Part shown: positions 17,308 to 23,859 of the stretch, one piece after another
Layout: each line of letters opens with the position of its first letter
How positions within the stretch are numbered: the first letter of the stretch is position 1
NCBI GenBank assembly: GCA_027063065.1
Contig: JAMOSO010000062.1
Coordinates: 1-23,859 of the forward strand
Reading direction: 5' to 3'
From: Planctomycetota bacterium
Lineage (GTDB): Bacteria > Planctomycetota > JAMOSO01
Length of the DNA stretch: 23,859 nucleotides
The notes under the pieces: generated by a model
What the model was told of the DNA's origin: nothing
Database searches by the model: none
Seen by the model: the letters and a program-made list of their open reading frames with translations, nothing else
Position numbers and translations under genes: made by a program

Positions 17308-17971
17308 AAATAAAATTTGCCATTATATTAAACGTGTCATCTGCAATCTGCCTTACTTTTGATACCTTAGCTACCTTATGAATGTCCCACAATTTCCAAT
17401 TTTCACTAATTTTAAATACATCTGCAAACCTAATATCAAAAACTCCATTAGACTTATCAACCCAAGGGTTGATAATAATTTCTAAAACAGTTCCAACACC
17501 TAACATATCATCCACAACAATGGTAAGATTAGAGTTATTGATATCCACCACTGTCGCTTCTGCGTTGTGCGAAATATTTAATTTATATGTACAAGGAAAT
17601 CTAAGACCTTCCTCAATATAAGCCGCACCAGAAGTAATGTCGTCAACTAAAAATTTTACACCAACCTTGTAGATAACCCCCATCACTCTAACCCACATAA
17701 CTCTACCTTCACGCACTTGTGTACTGCCATCTACATCAAACGCAAACTCTAATACACTTTCTTTTTTAAGGGGGTAACGAGTCGACATACACAATCCAGA
17801 ACTAGATATATCCTCTAAAGTCCCTTGAAAAATACTGTCCTCTTCATCCGATGAAATGGTACAAGTAACAGATACGGCACTACGTTTAATCGAGAAACGT
17901 GGCGTATCTCGCATTACTCCGCAATCTGCTACCTGAGACTCATCCAGGTTTAACCCTGTTCCCCCACCCAT
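17291..17971 (-). CDS. PilZ-domain protein, candidate c-di-GMP receptor, possibly with a second degenerate PilZ domain
   Basis: Cytoplasmic protein of 226 residues from the chosen ATG. The first domain (about 21-110) has the c-di-GMP-binding pattern RxxxR at R21-R25 (RDTPR) and DxSxxG at D54-G59 (DISSSG), with PilZ-type strands VREGRVMWVR and YKVGVKFL. The second half (about 125-190) repeats the PilZ outline (ATVVDINNSNLTIVVDD, then VLEIIINP), but without the binding residues. An in-frame TTG at 18001 would overlap the second exbD; ATG at 17971 follows that stop by four bases and has AAGGT upstream. As last gene after exbB-exbD-exbD it may tie the motor to c-di-GMP. Binding itself is inferred from motifs. 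Confidence 0.82.
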   Translation of the reverse strand: MGGGTGLNLDESQVADCGVMRDTPRFSIKRSAVSVTCTISSDEEDSIFQGTLEDISSSGLCMSTRYPLKKESVLEFAFDVDGSTQVREGRVMWVRVMGVIYKVGVKFLVDDITSGAAYIEEGLRFPCTYKLNISHNAEATVVDINNSNLTIVVDDMLGVGTVLEIIINPWVDKSNGVFDIRFADVFKISENWKLWDIHKVAKVSKVRQIADDTFNIMANFISNKRR

Positions 17972-17975
17972 ATAT

Positions 17976-18407
17976 TTAACGTACCTTAGATGGTTGGGCA
18001 AAAGAGACTTTCTCTATCGCCGCCTTAGAACACGCATTTAAAGTCATAACCACATATTTAAAACTAACTCGCCCTTCCGGGGCTATAATGACAGGAGCAT
18101 CATCCATTACATTAGTAAGCTGTCTTAATTTTTGAAATAATCCATCAAAAGTATCAATAGGAAAGTTATTTACAAAAATTCTTGGACGACCACCTGATTC
18201 TTTAATTTCTATATTAATGTTTTCACTTGGTTCGTCTTTTTTAGACGAACTACTACCCATATTTTTAGGCAAATTAGCATCTAAAGCACGATTTGACGTT
18301 TTTGCCTTTGTCGCAACCATAAAAAATACTAATAATAAAAATACAACATCAATCATAGGTGTTAAATCTAGTTCGTCCTCTTCTACCTTTTGTTCTTCAA
18401 TTGCCAT
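17976..18407 (-). CDS. exbD: ExbD/TolR-family proton-channel protein (second copy)
   Basis: Inner-membrane protein with one N-terminal membrane helix and a periplasmic domain; with ExbB it converts the proton gradient into motion. 143 residues from the chosen ATG. The helix begins LDLTPMIDVVFLLLVFFMV, with the essential aspartate at D20. The periplasmic part (about 75-143) has the family shape: INIEIKESGGRPRIFVNN, then VIIAPEGRVSFKYVVMTLNAC. An acidic head (EEQKVEEDELD) precedes the helix. An excellent AAGGAG sits seven bases before ATG at 18407, so an upstream in-frame start at 18422 is rejected. It is clearly different from the copy before it in the periplasmic domain, so the two may form a heterodimer or serve different partners. 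Confidence 0.93.
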   Translation of the reverse strand: MAIEEQKVEEDELDLTPMIDVVFLLLVFFMVATKAKTSNRALDANLPKNMGSSSSKKDEPSENINIEIKESGGRPRIFVNNFPIDTFDGLFQKLRQLTNVMDDAPVIIAPEGRVSFKYVVMTLNACSKAAIEKVSFAQPSKVR

Positions 18408-18418
18408 ATAACTCCTTA

Positions 18419-18877
18419 TCAATCAGGTACTGGTAGACCCGTAGCAGGATCAATCGGTTTTGTACCAAAGGATAATTTCCAAATTTTATTTTTCTGACAC
18501 TGATACATAATTTGAGCAATATCCACATATCTAGCTCTACCGTCTGCTCGCAATAATACAGCACGTTTAGAAAAACCATCCGCTCCTTGAGAAACTTTGG
18601 CTTCAATCTGTAAAAGGCGATCTAAAGCTTTAGTACCCCATTTTTTATTGGCAGACCATACTGCACCATCACGATCAACATTGAGAACTAACCTTCCTGG
18701 TGGTGGTCGATCATCAACGCGGGCTTGGGATGCCAAAGGTAAAATAATACCCTCATGTAATTGCATCTTCGAAATTTCATTTACTACCATAAAAAAGATA
18801 AGCAACAGAAAAACCACATCAATCATTGGCGTCATATCCATTGTTACTTCTTCAAAGGTTGCATCACTTGCGGCCAT
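18419..18877 (-). CDS. exbD: ExbD/TolR-family proton-channel protein (first copy)
   Basis: Single-pass inner-membrane protein, 152 residues. The helix MDMTPMIDVVFLLLIFFMV holds the proton-path aspartate D20. The periplasmic part has the usual LVLNVDRDGAVWSANK and AVLLRADGRARYVDIAQI pattern, ending in a short proline-containing tail (PIDPATGLPVPD) not seen in the second copy. It starts six bases after exbB with AGAGGA upstream and ends 11 bases before the second exbD. Membrane helix sequences of the two copies are nearly identical, while the periplasmic parts diverge. In the family, ExbD dimers sit in an ExbB pentamer pore. Confidence 0.93.
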   Translation of the reverse strand: MAASDATFEEVTMDMTPMIDVVFLLLIFFMVVNEISKMQLHEGIILPLASQARVDDRPPPGRLVLNVDRDGAVWSANKKWGTKALDRLLQIEAKVSQGADGFSKRAVLLRADGRARYVDIAQIMYQCQKNKIWKLSFGTKPIDPATGLPVPD

Positions 18878-18883
18878 TTAATA

Positions 18884-19612
18884 TTATTCCTCTGGACGAA
18901 AACGATCTAATAATTCTGTAGTAATTGTTCCACCTTCCATTATAACCTTTACTACACGGTTTCTCAGCCAAGTGTATAAAGTTACTGTAGGAATAGCCAC
19001 AACTAACCCCAAACAAGTCGTAACCAACGCCATAGAAATACCGCCAGCCATTTCTGCTGGTTTTGGATTAGGGTTAGTTGCAATTACATTAAATGAACCA
19101 ATCATACCTGTAACCGTTCCAAAAAGACCAATCATAGGTGCCATATTGCCGATTAATGAAAGCCAACCAATTTTTTGATGTATCATAGTGGCCTCTTGTG
19201 TTCCTATTTCATCCACGGCTGAAACCATTGCATCATATCCTAAATCAGCTTTTGATAAACCTGCACCAATTATTCTAGTAAAAAAACAATCTTCCGCTTG
19301 GCATAAGTCAATTGCGTCTTCAATATTTTCATCATCTAACATTGTTTCTAGTTCACCAACTAATTCTGGTGGAACTAACTTTTCACGTTTTAAGTTAATA
19401 AAATTTTCAATACCCAAAGTCATGGCAACAATTGAAAGGAAAATTAAAAAGAAACCGATTGTTCCACCACCAGCTATAGAATCCCACAAACTAGTATCTC
19501 CTACCTCAACCTCTTCAGCAGCAGCAGCCGCCTCTTGAGCAAAAGCCAAGCCTTGATCATAAAACACATAGATCAGGACTGCTACTACTAAAACCTTTAA
19601 CACTCTACTCAT
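18884..19612 (-). CDS. exbB: MotA/TolQ/ExbB-family proton channel protein with N-terminal signal peptide
   Basis: Forms the inner-membrane proton channel together with the ExbDs. 242 residues: an N-terminal signal sequence (about 1-25, likely cut AFA|QE) and a short acidic/Ala-rich periplasmic stretch, then three membrane helices at about 51-69, 149-174 and 188-214. The helix-2 region, IGWLSLIGNMAPMIGLFGTVTG without its last residues, is the family hallmark, and helix 3 has GGISMALVTTCLGLVVAIP. A cytoplasmic loop of about 75 residues lies between helices 1 and 2. ATG at 19612 is chosen over the adjacent TTG because AAGGAG lies six bases upstream. Downstream are two exbD genes; no TonB or TolA is in view. 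The extra signal sequence is absent in E. coli TolQ. Confidence 0.94.
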   Translation of the reverse strand: MSRVLKVLVVAVLIYVFYDQGLAFAQEAAAAAEEVEVGDTSLWDSIAGGGTIGFFLIFLSIVAMTLGIENFINLKREKLVPPELVGELETMLDDENIEDAIDLCQAEDCFFTRIIGAGLSKADLGYDAMVSAVDEIGTQEATMIHQKIGWLSLIGNMAPMIGLFGTVTGMIGSFNVIATNPNPKPAEMAGGISMALVTTCLGLVVAIPTVTLYTWLRNRVVKVIMEGGTITTELLDRFRPEE

Positions 19613-19631
19613 CAAAATCTCCTTGAAGTAA

Positions 19632-20696
19632 TTATTTACCTTTTTTAATTTTTAATGCCCACTCTGATTTAGGAGCACGTTTTAAAATCTCTTTATTTAA
19701 AGCCTTAGCTCTTGCCTTAGCAGATTTTTCTTTAGCTGACAGAGCCAAAAAACATTTTGCAGCATAAAATTTTGCCCTTATAGACTCCGTAGAATAAGGA
19801 TACAATACAAAAACTCGTAAATATCTCCAGCGTGCTTCTTCGATTAAAGCATCTTTTTCTTTACCTGTTTTAGTTTTTGCTTCTTCAAAGTAACAATCAC
19901 CCAATGTATTTAATGCTTCTGGCTTTACTGTTTTAGGGCATTTAGCCATAAAATCTTCTATTTTTTTTCTGGCCTTGGCAAAATCTTTATTAAAAATTAA
20001 AGCCTGTGCCATACCTAACTGCGCTCGAGTATAAATATTGGGATAGGCTCGTTTAGTGCTAGAACTCACTCGTCTAAAAAGTTTAGAAGCTTCTTTATAC
20101 TTTTTGGATGCCATCATGATTCTAGCTTCAGCTAACTCACCTAATTTTCGATAATATTCCATTTTTTTAGCTGATTTGCCTGAGTTAAACTTTTTAAGTA
20201 ATTGTTTGGCTTTAGCTATATCAGCTTTTTTTATAGCACAGTCTACCATACCTAACTGTGCCTCTGCCAACCAACGAGTCGAACTATTGCTATCAATTAA
20301 TTTTTGATACATTGAAAGCGCTTTATCATATTCCTCTGCATGAAAATAAGATAATGCAGCATAGTACATACCATAATCCTTCGCCCAAAAATAAGGCTTA
20401 GATGGTAACTTAGACGCTTTTATATAATAACTGGCTGCTTTAACATAATAACCACCCTGAAAAGCACGTTGCCCCTGCACTATTTGTGTAGGCTTTTTTT
20501 CAAAATCAATTTTAGCAATTTTGTCTAACGGTTTTGTCTGCGGTTGACCTGCAATCATATAAGTGATTTTTGACCAATCAACCTTTACAACTTTAACTCG
20601 CATTTCAGAAGCATCACGAAACAAAACTATATCAGCAGCATTAGCAACTGATCCTGTTAACAATAAGCCTACTAAACCAATAAAAAAAGCTTTCAT
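19632..20696 (-). CDS. Exported TPR protein with small N-terminal beta domain
   Basis: Function not recognised. 354 residues. A signal peptide (about 1-20, likely cut at ANA) is followed by a short beta-type module of about 45 residues (DIVLFRDASEMRVKVVKVDW up to KIAKIDFEKKP). The rest is TPR-like helical hairpins from about residue 70 to the end, for example YYVKAASYYIKASKLPSK, YDKALSMYQKLIDSNSST, IAKAKQLLKKFN, YKEASKLFRRVSSS, FAKARKKIEDFMAKCPK and WRYLRVFVLYPYSTESI. It is very rich in lysine and alanine. The product is expected in the periplasm, where TPR surfaces bind partners. ATG has AAAGGAG upstream and lies four bases after the preceding TPR gene; exbB follows after 19 bases. It is probably a periplasmic adaptor for the ExbB/ExbD motor, but this is inference. 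Confidence 0.8.
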   Translation of the reverse strand: MKAFFIGLVGLLLTGSVANAADIVLFRDASEMRVKVVKVDWSKITYMIAGQPQTKPLDKIAKIDFEKKPTQIVQGQRAFQGGYYVKAASYYIKASKLPSKPYFWAKDYGMYYAALSYFHAEEYDKALSMYQKLIDSNSSTRWLAEAQLGMVDCAIKKADIAKAKQLLKKFNSGKSAKKMEYYRKLGELAEARIMMASKKYKEASKLFRRVSSSTKRAYPNIYTRAQLGMAQALIFNKDFAKARKKIEDFMAKCPKTVKPEALNTLGDCYFEEAKTKTGKEKDALIEEARWRYLRVFVLYPYSTESIRAKFYAAKCFLALSAKEKSAKARAKALNKEILKRAPKSEWALKIKKGK

Positions 20697-20700
20697 TTAT

Positions 20701-23700
20701 TTACTCCTTTACCTTAGCAGCCAATTGAGCTGCAAGTTTTTTAATAGAATCCGGTGTACTCGAACCTGCATTAATAATCACAAACTGTAAAATTTTATAA
20801 CCCTCTTTAATACGCGCAACATCACCTGTCGCCTCCATACAAATAGCCAAATCAGCAGTGGCATTAAACCACTCCTTAGTATTAGGCTTATAAGAACCAC
20901 GCAAAGTGTGATATAATTCAATCGCTTTTTCCCAATCTTTATTTTCTTTATATAAATCCGCCAATGCTTTTTTTGTTACAGGATCAATCTTATAATATTT
21001 ATCAAGCTCAACCAAAACAGCCAAAGCTTTATCCCAATATTTAGCTGAAGCATAAGCGCCTGCTAGTTTTTCTTTTAAAGTCATAATATGCTGACGCTTC
21101 GATATTTCAGGCTCAAGTTCAGCTAAAACCTCAAACATCTTTTTATTTTTATCATTTTTCTTTTTAAACTTACCGCCAGGCACATATTTATTACCCTTAC
21201 GTGTATATCCTATTTTTAACGCAAGACCATAATTTATTGGTTCTTCTGTCCATTTATTTGCAGGAGCAGAAAAATCACTTTTATCAATTAAGTAATCAGC
21301 AAATTTTTTATAATTTTTTGTTTCCATACCCTTGTTCAAACGGCGATCGGTAATCGGATACATAATACGCTTTTCATCTAAAGTTCCAAAAGGACCTAAC
21401 AAATCTAAAACCTTTTTATAACAAGTAATAGCTTTGTCATAATCCCCAACTTGATGTAAAAACATATCACCTAAAACTTCCACCAAAGCAATATGTGTTT
21501 TATAATTCTTATGCAACTTTTTACCAGATTCTAATAGAGACCAATAACTATCTGCGGCTTTAATTGCCGCTGCCTTAGCCTTAGCCTCATCACCCGCCTT
21601 CTTAGCTTTTAAATATTCTTTTCGAAAAGCCTCAGCTACAATACCTTGAAATAAAGGAATATATTTATGATTTGGTTTGATTTTTTTTAACAATTTCAAG
21701 TTCTTATACAACGCATAATGATTTTTAGATTTATGATTAATTATCATCAAAGCCAATAAAGCTTTTAATTTACCAGCGGGAAAATACTTAGCGTCATTTA
21801 AATAAATATTATAATCTTTCACTGCTGCTTTATTATTGCCCATGGTTTGATAAACATCACCGCGATTAAGATAACATTGCGCTTTATAAGATTGCAGTTC
21901 CGCTTGTTTTTTAGAAGGGGTAGTAGATAGTTTTGTATTAATCAATTTAATATAATCAGAAAAGCCCTTTAATGCTTTTTGACATTGAGATTCATACTGT
22001 TTCCACTTAAATTTTTTACCTTTTTTTGAACGTGTTTTCTGAATAATTTTCCACGCCTGCTCTATCACCTTAAACTGACTCTTTAAATAATAAGGACTAT
22101 CTTTAGATACCTTTGAATATTTCTCAACAGCATCTGCATAACGCTTATCTGACTCTGCAATAGTAGCTAATTTATAATTAGGATCTCCGCTTAATTCATC
22201 CTCGGGTTTTGCCCCCATTTCTTTCTCTACCGCTCTAGCATACTGAGCTTTATCAGAACTTGATTTAGTTTCTGAAAATGTTTGTCCAAAAAAGGCTTTA
22301 GCATAACCAATCCATTTTAATGCTCTATCATCCTTAGGATAAGTATCAAATAAATATTCAAATATAATAGCTGCTTCTCGTTTTCGTTTTAATTGATAAT
22401 AGCAAGCCCCTAAATTATCAAATAATTCCTTAGAATTTAAACGGCGTTCTTTTGGTGTAGCAACTATAAAAGCTTCTTCAAAAGATGCCAATGCAGCAGC
22501 ATAGTTATTTTTCAATCTATATCCAGCACCTTCACTCATTAACAAATCCATACTTTTACCTAAATCTTGATTTGCTTTTAAAATATCAGCGATACTATTT
22601 CTTGCGGCGCCTGCACCCAATTTACCCTTTGCAATCACTTGTAAAATATCTAATGCTTTTTTGATATTTTCTGTCTTTTTAGTTTGCACTAATAATTCTG
22701 AATAAAAGAAAGCTATACGTATACCAGCTGCATTGCTAGACCAAGACTGAAAATCATCAATATATTTTTGACAAGTTTTAATAGCACCATCTAAATCTTT
22801 TAAATTTTTTTGTTTTTCAGCAAATAAATAATAACCCTGATTAATAACATTTTCCGTATATGGAGTAATATCAACATCTACTAGACTATTAAATAGTTCC
22901 TCCGCTTTATCTAAATTTTTTAAATCCAAATTACCCAAAGCACCAAACAAAAGCCCCCAACATTCCACAGGTGAGCCTTCATACTCAAACTGAAATTCCT
23001 CTGCTTTAGATACTAACTCTTCTGTTAATCGACGTTTATTATAACGATCACCATCAATGCGAACCGGCGTGCTTACCAAATCACTTAAATAATAATAACT
23101 CCATAACAAATTTAATTTAGAGTAAAACTTTTTAATCTGTAACTTTTGAAATTCTGCTTTTTGCTTTTTATTTAACTTTTCATTTTCTTCTAAGGCAGTT
23201 ATTTTATCCAAAATCTTTTCTAAAGATTTTGGCAAATTATTGACGATTTGCACATAAATATGTTGCGCTTTTTTGCGTAAAGACTTTATTTGTTTAATAT
23301 CACCATGTTTCTTCTCCAACTCACGTGCTTCATCAATCATTGCCTGTGCTTCATCTTTTTGCAAACGCGACAACTTAAACTGAATCTCAGCATATTGAGA
23401 ATCATTTTTATCCGCTGTTGCTAAAAAAGCACTATATGCTTTACTGGCCTTTTGCAATAATTCTTTTTTCTTAGCTTTATCACGCTCTTTTTTAGACATC
23501 GCCTCATAAATAGAGCCCAATCCCAAACGTCCTTTAGTAATTTCCTCTTTAGATAAGCTACTATTTTTAGCCATAGCACTAAAATGCTGTGAAGCCAAAT
23601 CAAGATAACCTAATTTACGTAATCCTTCACCAAATTGATAATCCTGCCCCGCCGTACCTATGCTTGCACTGACAAAAAAAAGTAACAAGATTAATAATTT

Positions 23701-23715
23701 CTTAATTTTCACCAT
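20701..23715 (-). CDS. Large exported TPR-repeat protein (about 1000 residues)
   Basis: Function not recognised. 1004 residues from the chosen ATG, with a signal peptide (about 1-22, hydrophobic LLILLLFFVSASIGTAG). The mature part is almost wholly alpha-helical with scattered TPR units: early GYLDLASQHFSAMAK, then LDKAEELFNSL, YAAALASFEEAFIVA, REAAIIFEYLFDTYPKDD, YADAVEKYSKVSKDSPYY, YDKAITCYKKVLDLL, YWDKALAVLVELDKYYKI and DWEKAIELYHTLRG near the C-terminus. A lysine/glutamate-rich, possibly coiled-coil stretch covers about 120-200. No enzyme motif and no membrane helix beyond the signal are visible. A TTG three codons earlier is rejected. GGAG is close to the ATG, so the GTG one codon later could also be used. 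It lies 11 bases after a secretin gene and before a second TPR gene. Confidence 0.83.
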   Translation of the reverse strand: MVKIKKLLILLLFFVSASIGTAGQDYQFGEGLRKLGYLDLASQHFSAMAKNSSLSKEEITKGRLGLGSIYEAMSKKERDKAKKKELLQKASKAYSAFLATADKNDSQYAEIQFKLSRLQKDEAQAMIDEARELEKKHGDIKQIKSLRKKAQHIYVQIVNNLPKSLEKILDKITALEENEKLNKKQKAEFQKLQIKKFYSKLNLLWSYYYLSDLVSTPVRIDGDRYNKRRLTEELVSKAEEFQFEYEGSPVECWGLLFGALGNLDLKNLDKAEELFNSLVDVDITPYTENVINQGYYLFAEKQKNLKDLDGAIKTCQKYIDDFQSWSSNAAGIRIAFFYSELLVQTKKTENIKKALDILQVIAKGKLGAGAARNSIADILKANQDLGKSMDLLMSEGAGYRLKNNYAAALASFEEAFIVATPKERRLNSKELFDNLGACYYQLKRKREAAIIFEYLFDTYPKDDRALKWIGYAKAFFGQTFSETKSSSDKAQYARAVEKEMGAKPEDELSGDPNYKLATIAESDKRYADAVEKYSKVSKDSPYYLKSQFKVIEQAWKIIQKTRSKKGKKFKWKQYESQCQKALKGFSDYIKLINTKLSTTPSKKQAELQSYKAQCYLNRGDVYQTMGNNKAAVKDYNIYLNDAKYFPAGKLKALLALMIINHKSKNHYALYKNLKLLKKIKPNHKYIPLFQGIVAEAFRKEYLKAKKAGDEAKAKAAAIKAADSYWSLLESGKKLHKNYKTHIALVEVLGDMFLHQVGDYDKAITCYKKVLDLLGPFGTLDEKRIMYPITDRRLNKGMETKNYKKFADYLIDKSDFSAPANKWTEEPINYGLALKIGYTRKGNKYVPGGKFKKKNDKNKKMFEVLAELEPEISKRQHIMTLKEKLAGAYASAKYWDKALAVLVELDKYYKIDPVTKKALADLYKENKDWEKAIELYHTLRGSYKPNTKEWFNATADLAICMEATGDVARIKEGYKILQFVIINAGSSTPDSIKKLAAQLAAKVKE

Positions 23716-23726
23716 AAACTCCAATA

Positions 23727-23859
23727 TTAAAGTTTAGCTTCTTCTTCTTCAAAAAGAATCACACGTCCATGAACTAAGATAATAAGATTTTCATTTTCAT
23801 CAACATCTGTTCTTGTGGAAAACAAACGCCCCAAAAATGGAATATTAGATAAGAAAGGT
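23727..23859 (-). CDS. Secretin (GspD/PilQ family) C-terminal end, cut by window
   Basis: Only the last 43 residues are in the window. They read PFLSNIPFLGRLFSTRTDVD, then ENENLIILVHGRVI and a short acidic end FEEEEAKL. The IPFLGRLF motif followed by a beta strand of the LIILV type is the conserved close of the secretin barrel domain, as in GspD, PilQ and related outer-membrane channels. Only nine residues follow the strand, so the long pilotin-binding tail of some GspD proteins is absent. The gene is followed after 11 bases by the large TPR gene, which suggests one transcript. Which secretin class it belongs to cannot be told from this piece. Confidence 0.83.
   Translation of the reverse strand, partial: PFLSNIPFLGRLFSTRTDVDENENLIILVHGRVILFEEEEAKL

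Noticed and set aside
19188-19538. 116-residue open frame on the plus strand opposite exbB
   Set aside because: It is antisense to the ExbB cytoplasmic loop, low in complexity (Ser/Lys/Ile), with no family match or start signal.
6757-19612. A Tol-Pal locus (YbgC with ExbB/ExbD)
   Set aside because: The ybgC-type gene and the ExbB/ExbD genes lie in different transcription units about 11 kb apart, and no tolA, tolB or pal is seen.
1-23859. tRNA, rRNA, CRISPR arrays, IS elements, prophage genes or a riboswitch
   Set aside because: No cloverleaf, repeat-spacer array, transposase, terminal repeat or leader long enough for a riboswitch was found; coding density leaves almost no room.

Overview
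The window is AT-rich bacterial DNA (about two-thirds A+T by eye), almost entirely coding, using the standard bacterial code: TAA, TAG and TGA all act as stops. The host is Gram-negative. LptE, BamD, YbgC, a secretin C-terminus and ExbB/ExbD all belong to cells with an outer membrane. Many starts have a classical AAGGAG-type ribosome site. The lineage cannot be fixed by reading alone. The cleavable-signal ExbB, paired ExbDs and signal-peptide TPR proteins fit the PVC group (for example Lentisphaerota or Kiritimatiellota), but this is a low-confidence inference. I saw no rRNA, tRNA, IS element, phage gene or CRISPR array, and no gene-free stretch over about 100 bases.

Layout. (1) From 15883 down to 1, fifteen minus-strand genes run head to tail with gaps of 0-35 nt or short overlaps: a YfhO-type GT-C membrane protein, a CorC/CNNM-like CBS protein, recO, bamD, lptE, ftsH, tyrS, a ybgC-type thioesterase, a MazG-like pyrophosphohydrolase, an RlmI-like methyltransferase, an RluA-family pseudouridine synthase, and a peptide-type ABC importer (oppA, oppB, oppC and a fused two-domain ATPase cut by the window start). 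(2) One plus-strand gene, cca (15985-17307), is divergent from the first block. The 101-bp gap between them holds a perfect 16-bp inverted repeat with a TTGCAA box in each arm, probably a shared control site for two back-to-back promoters. (3) From 23859 down to 17291 a second minus-strand block runs: secretin C-terminus (cut by the window end), a roughly 1000-aa exported TPR protein, a 354-aa exported TPR protein, exbB, exbD, a second exbD, and a PilZ protein whose end overlaps the end of cca by 17 bp.

How the genes work together. Block 1 mixes envelope assembly (BamD for outer-membrane proteins, LptE for LPS, FtsH for membrane quality control, YfhO perhaps for glycan transfer) with translation, RNA modification and peptide uptake. 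Block 3 is the most unusual part. It joins an outer-membrane secretin, two periplasmic TPR proteins, a proton-driven ExbB-ExbD-ExbD motor and a PilZ c-di-GMP receptor candidate in one apparent operon, without visible pilM-P, gsp or tonB genes. I propose it as a candidate c-di-GMP-responsive, proton-energised envelope machine; that function is inference.
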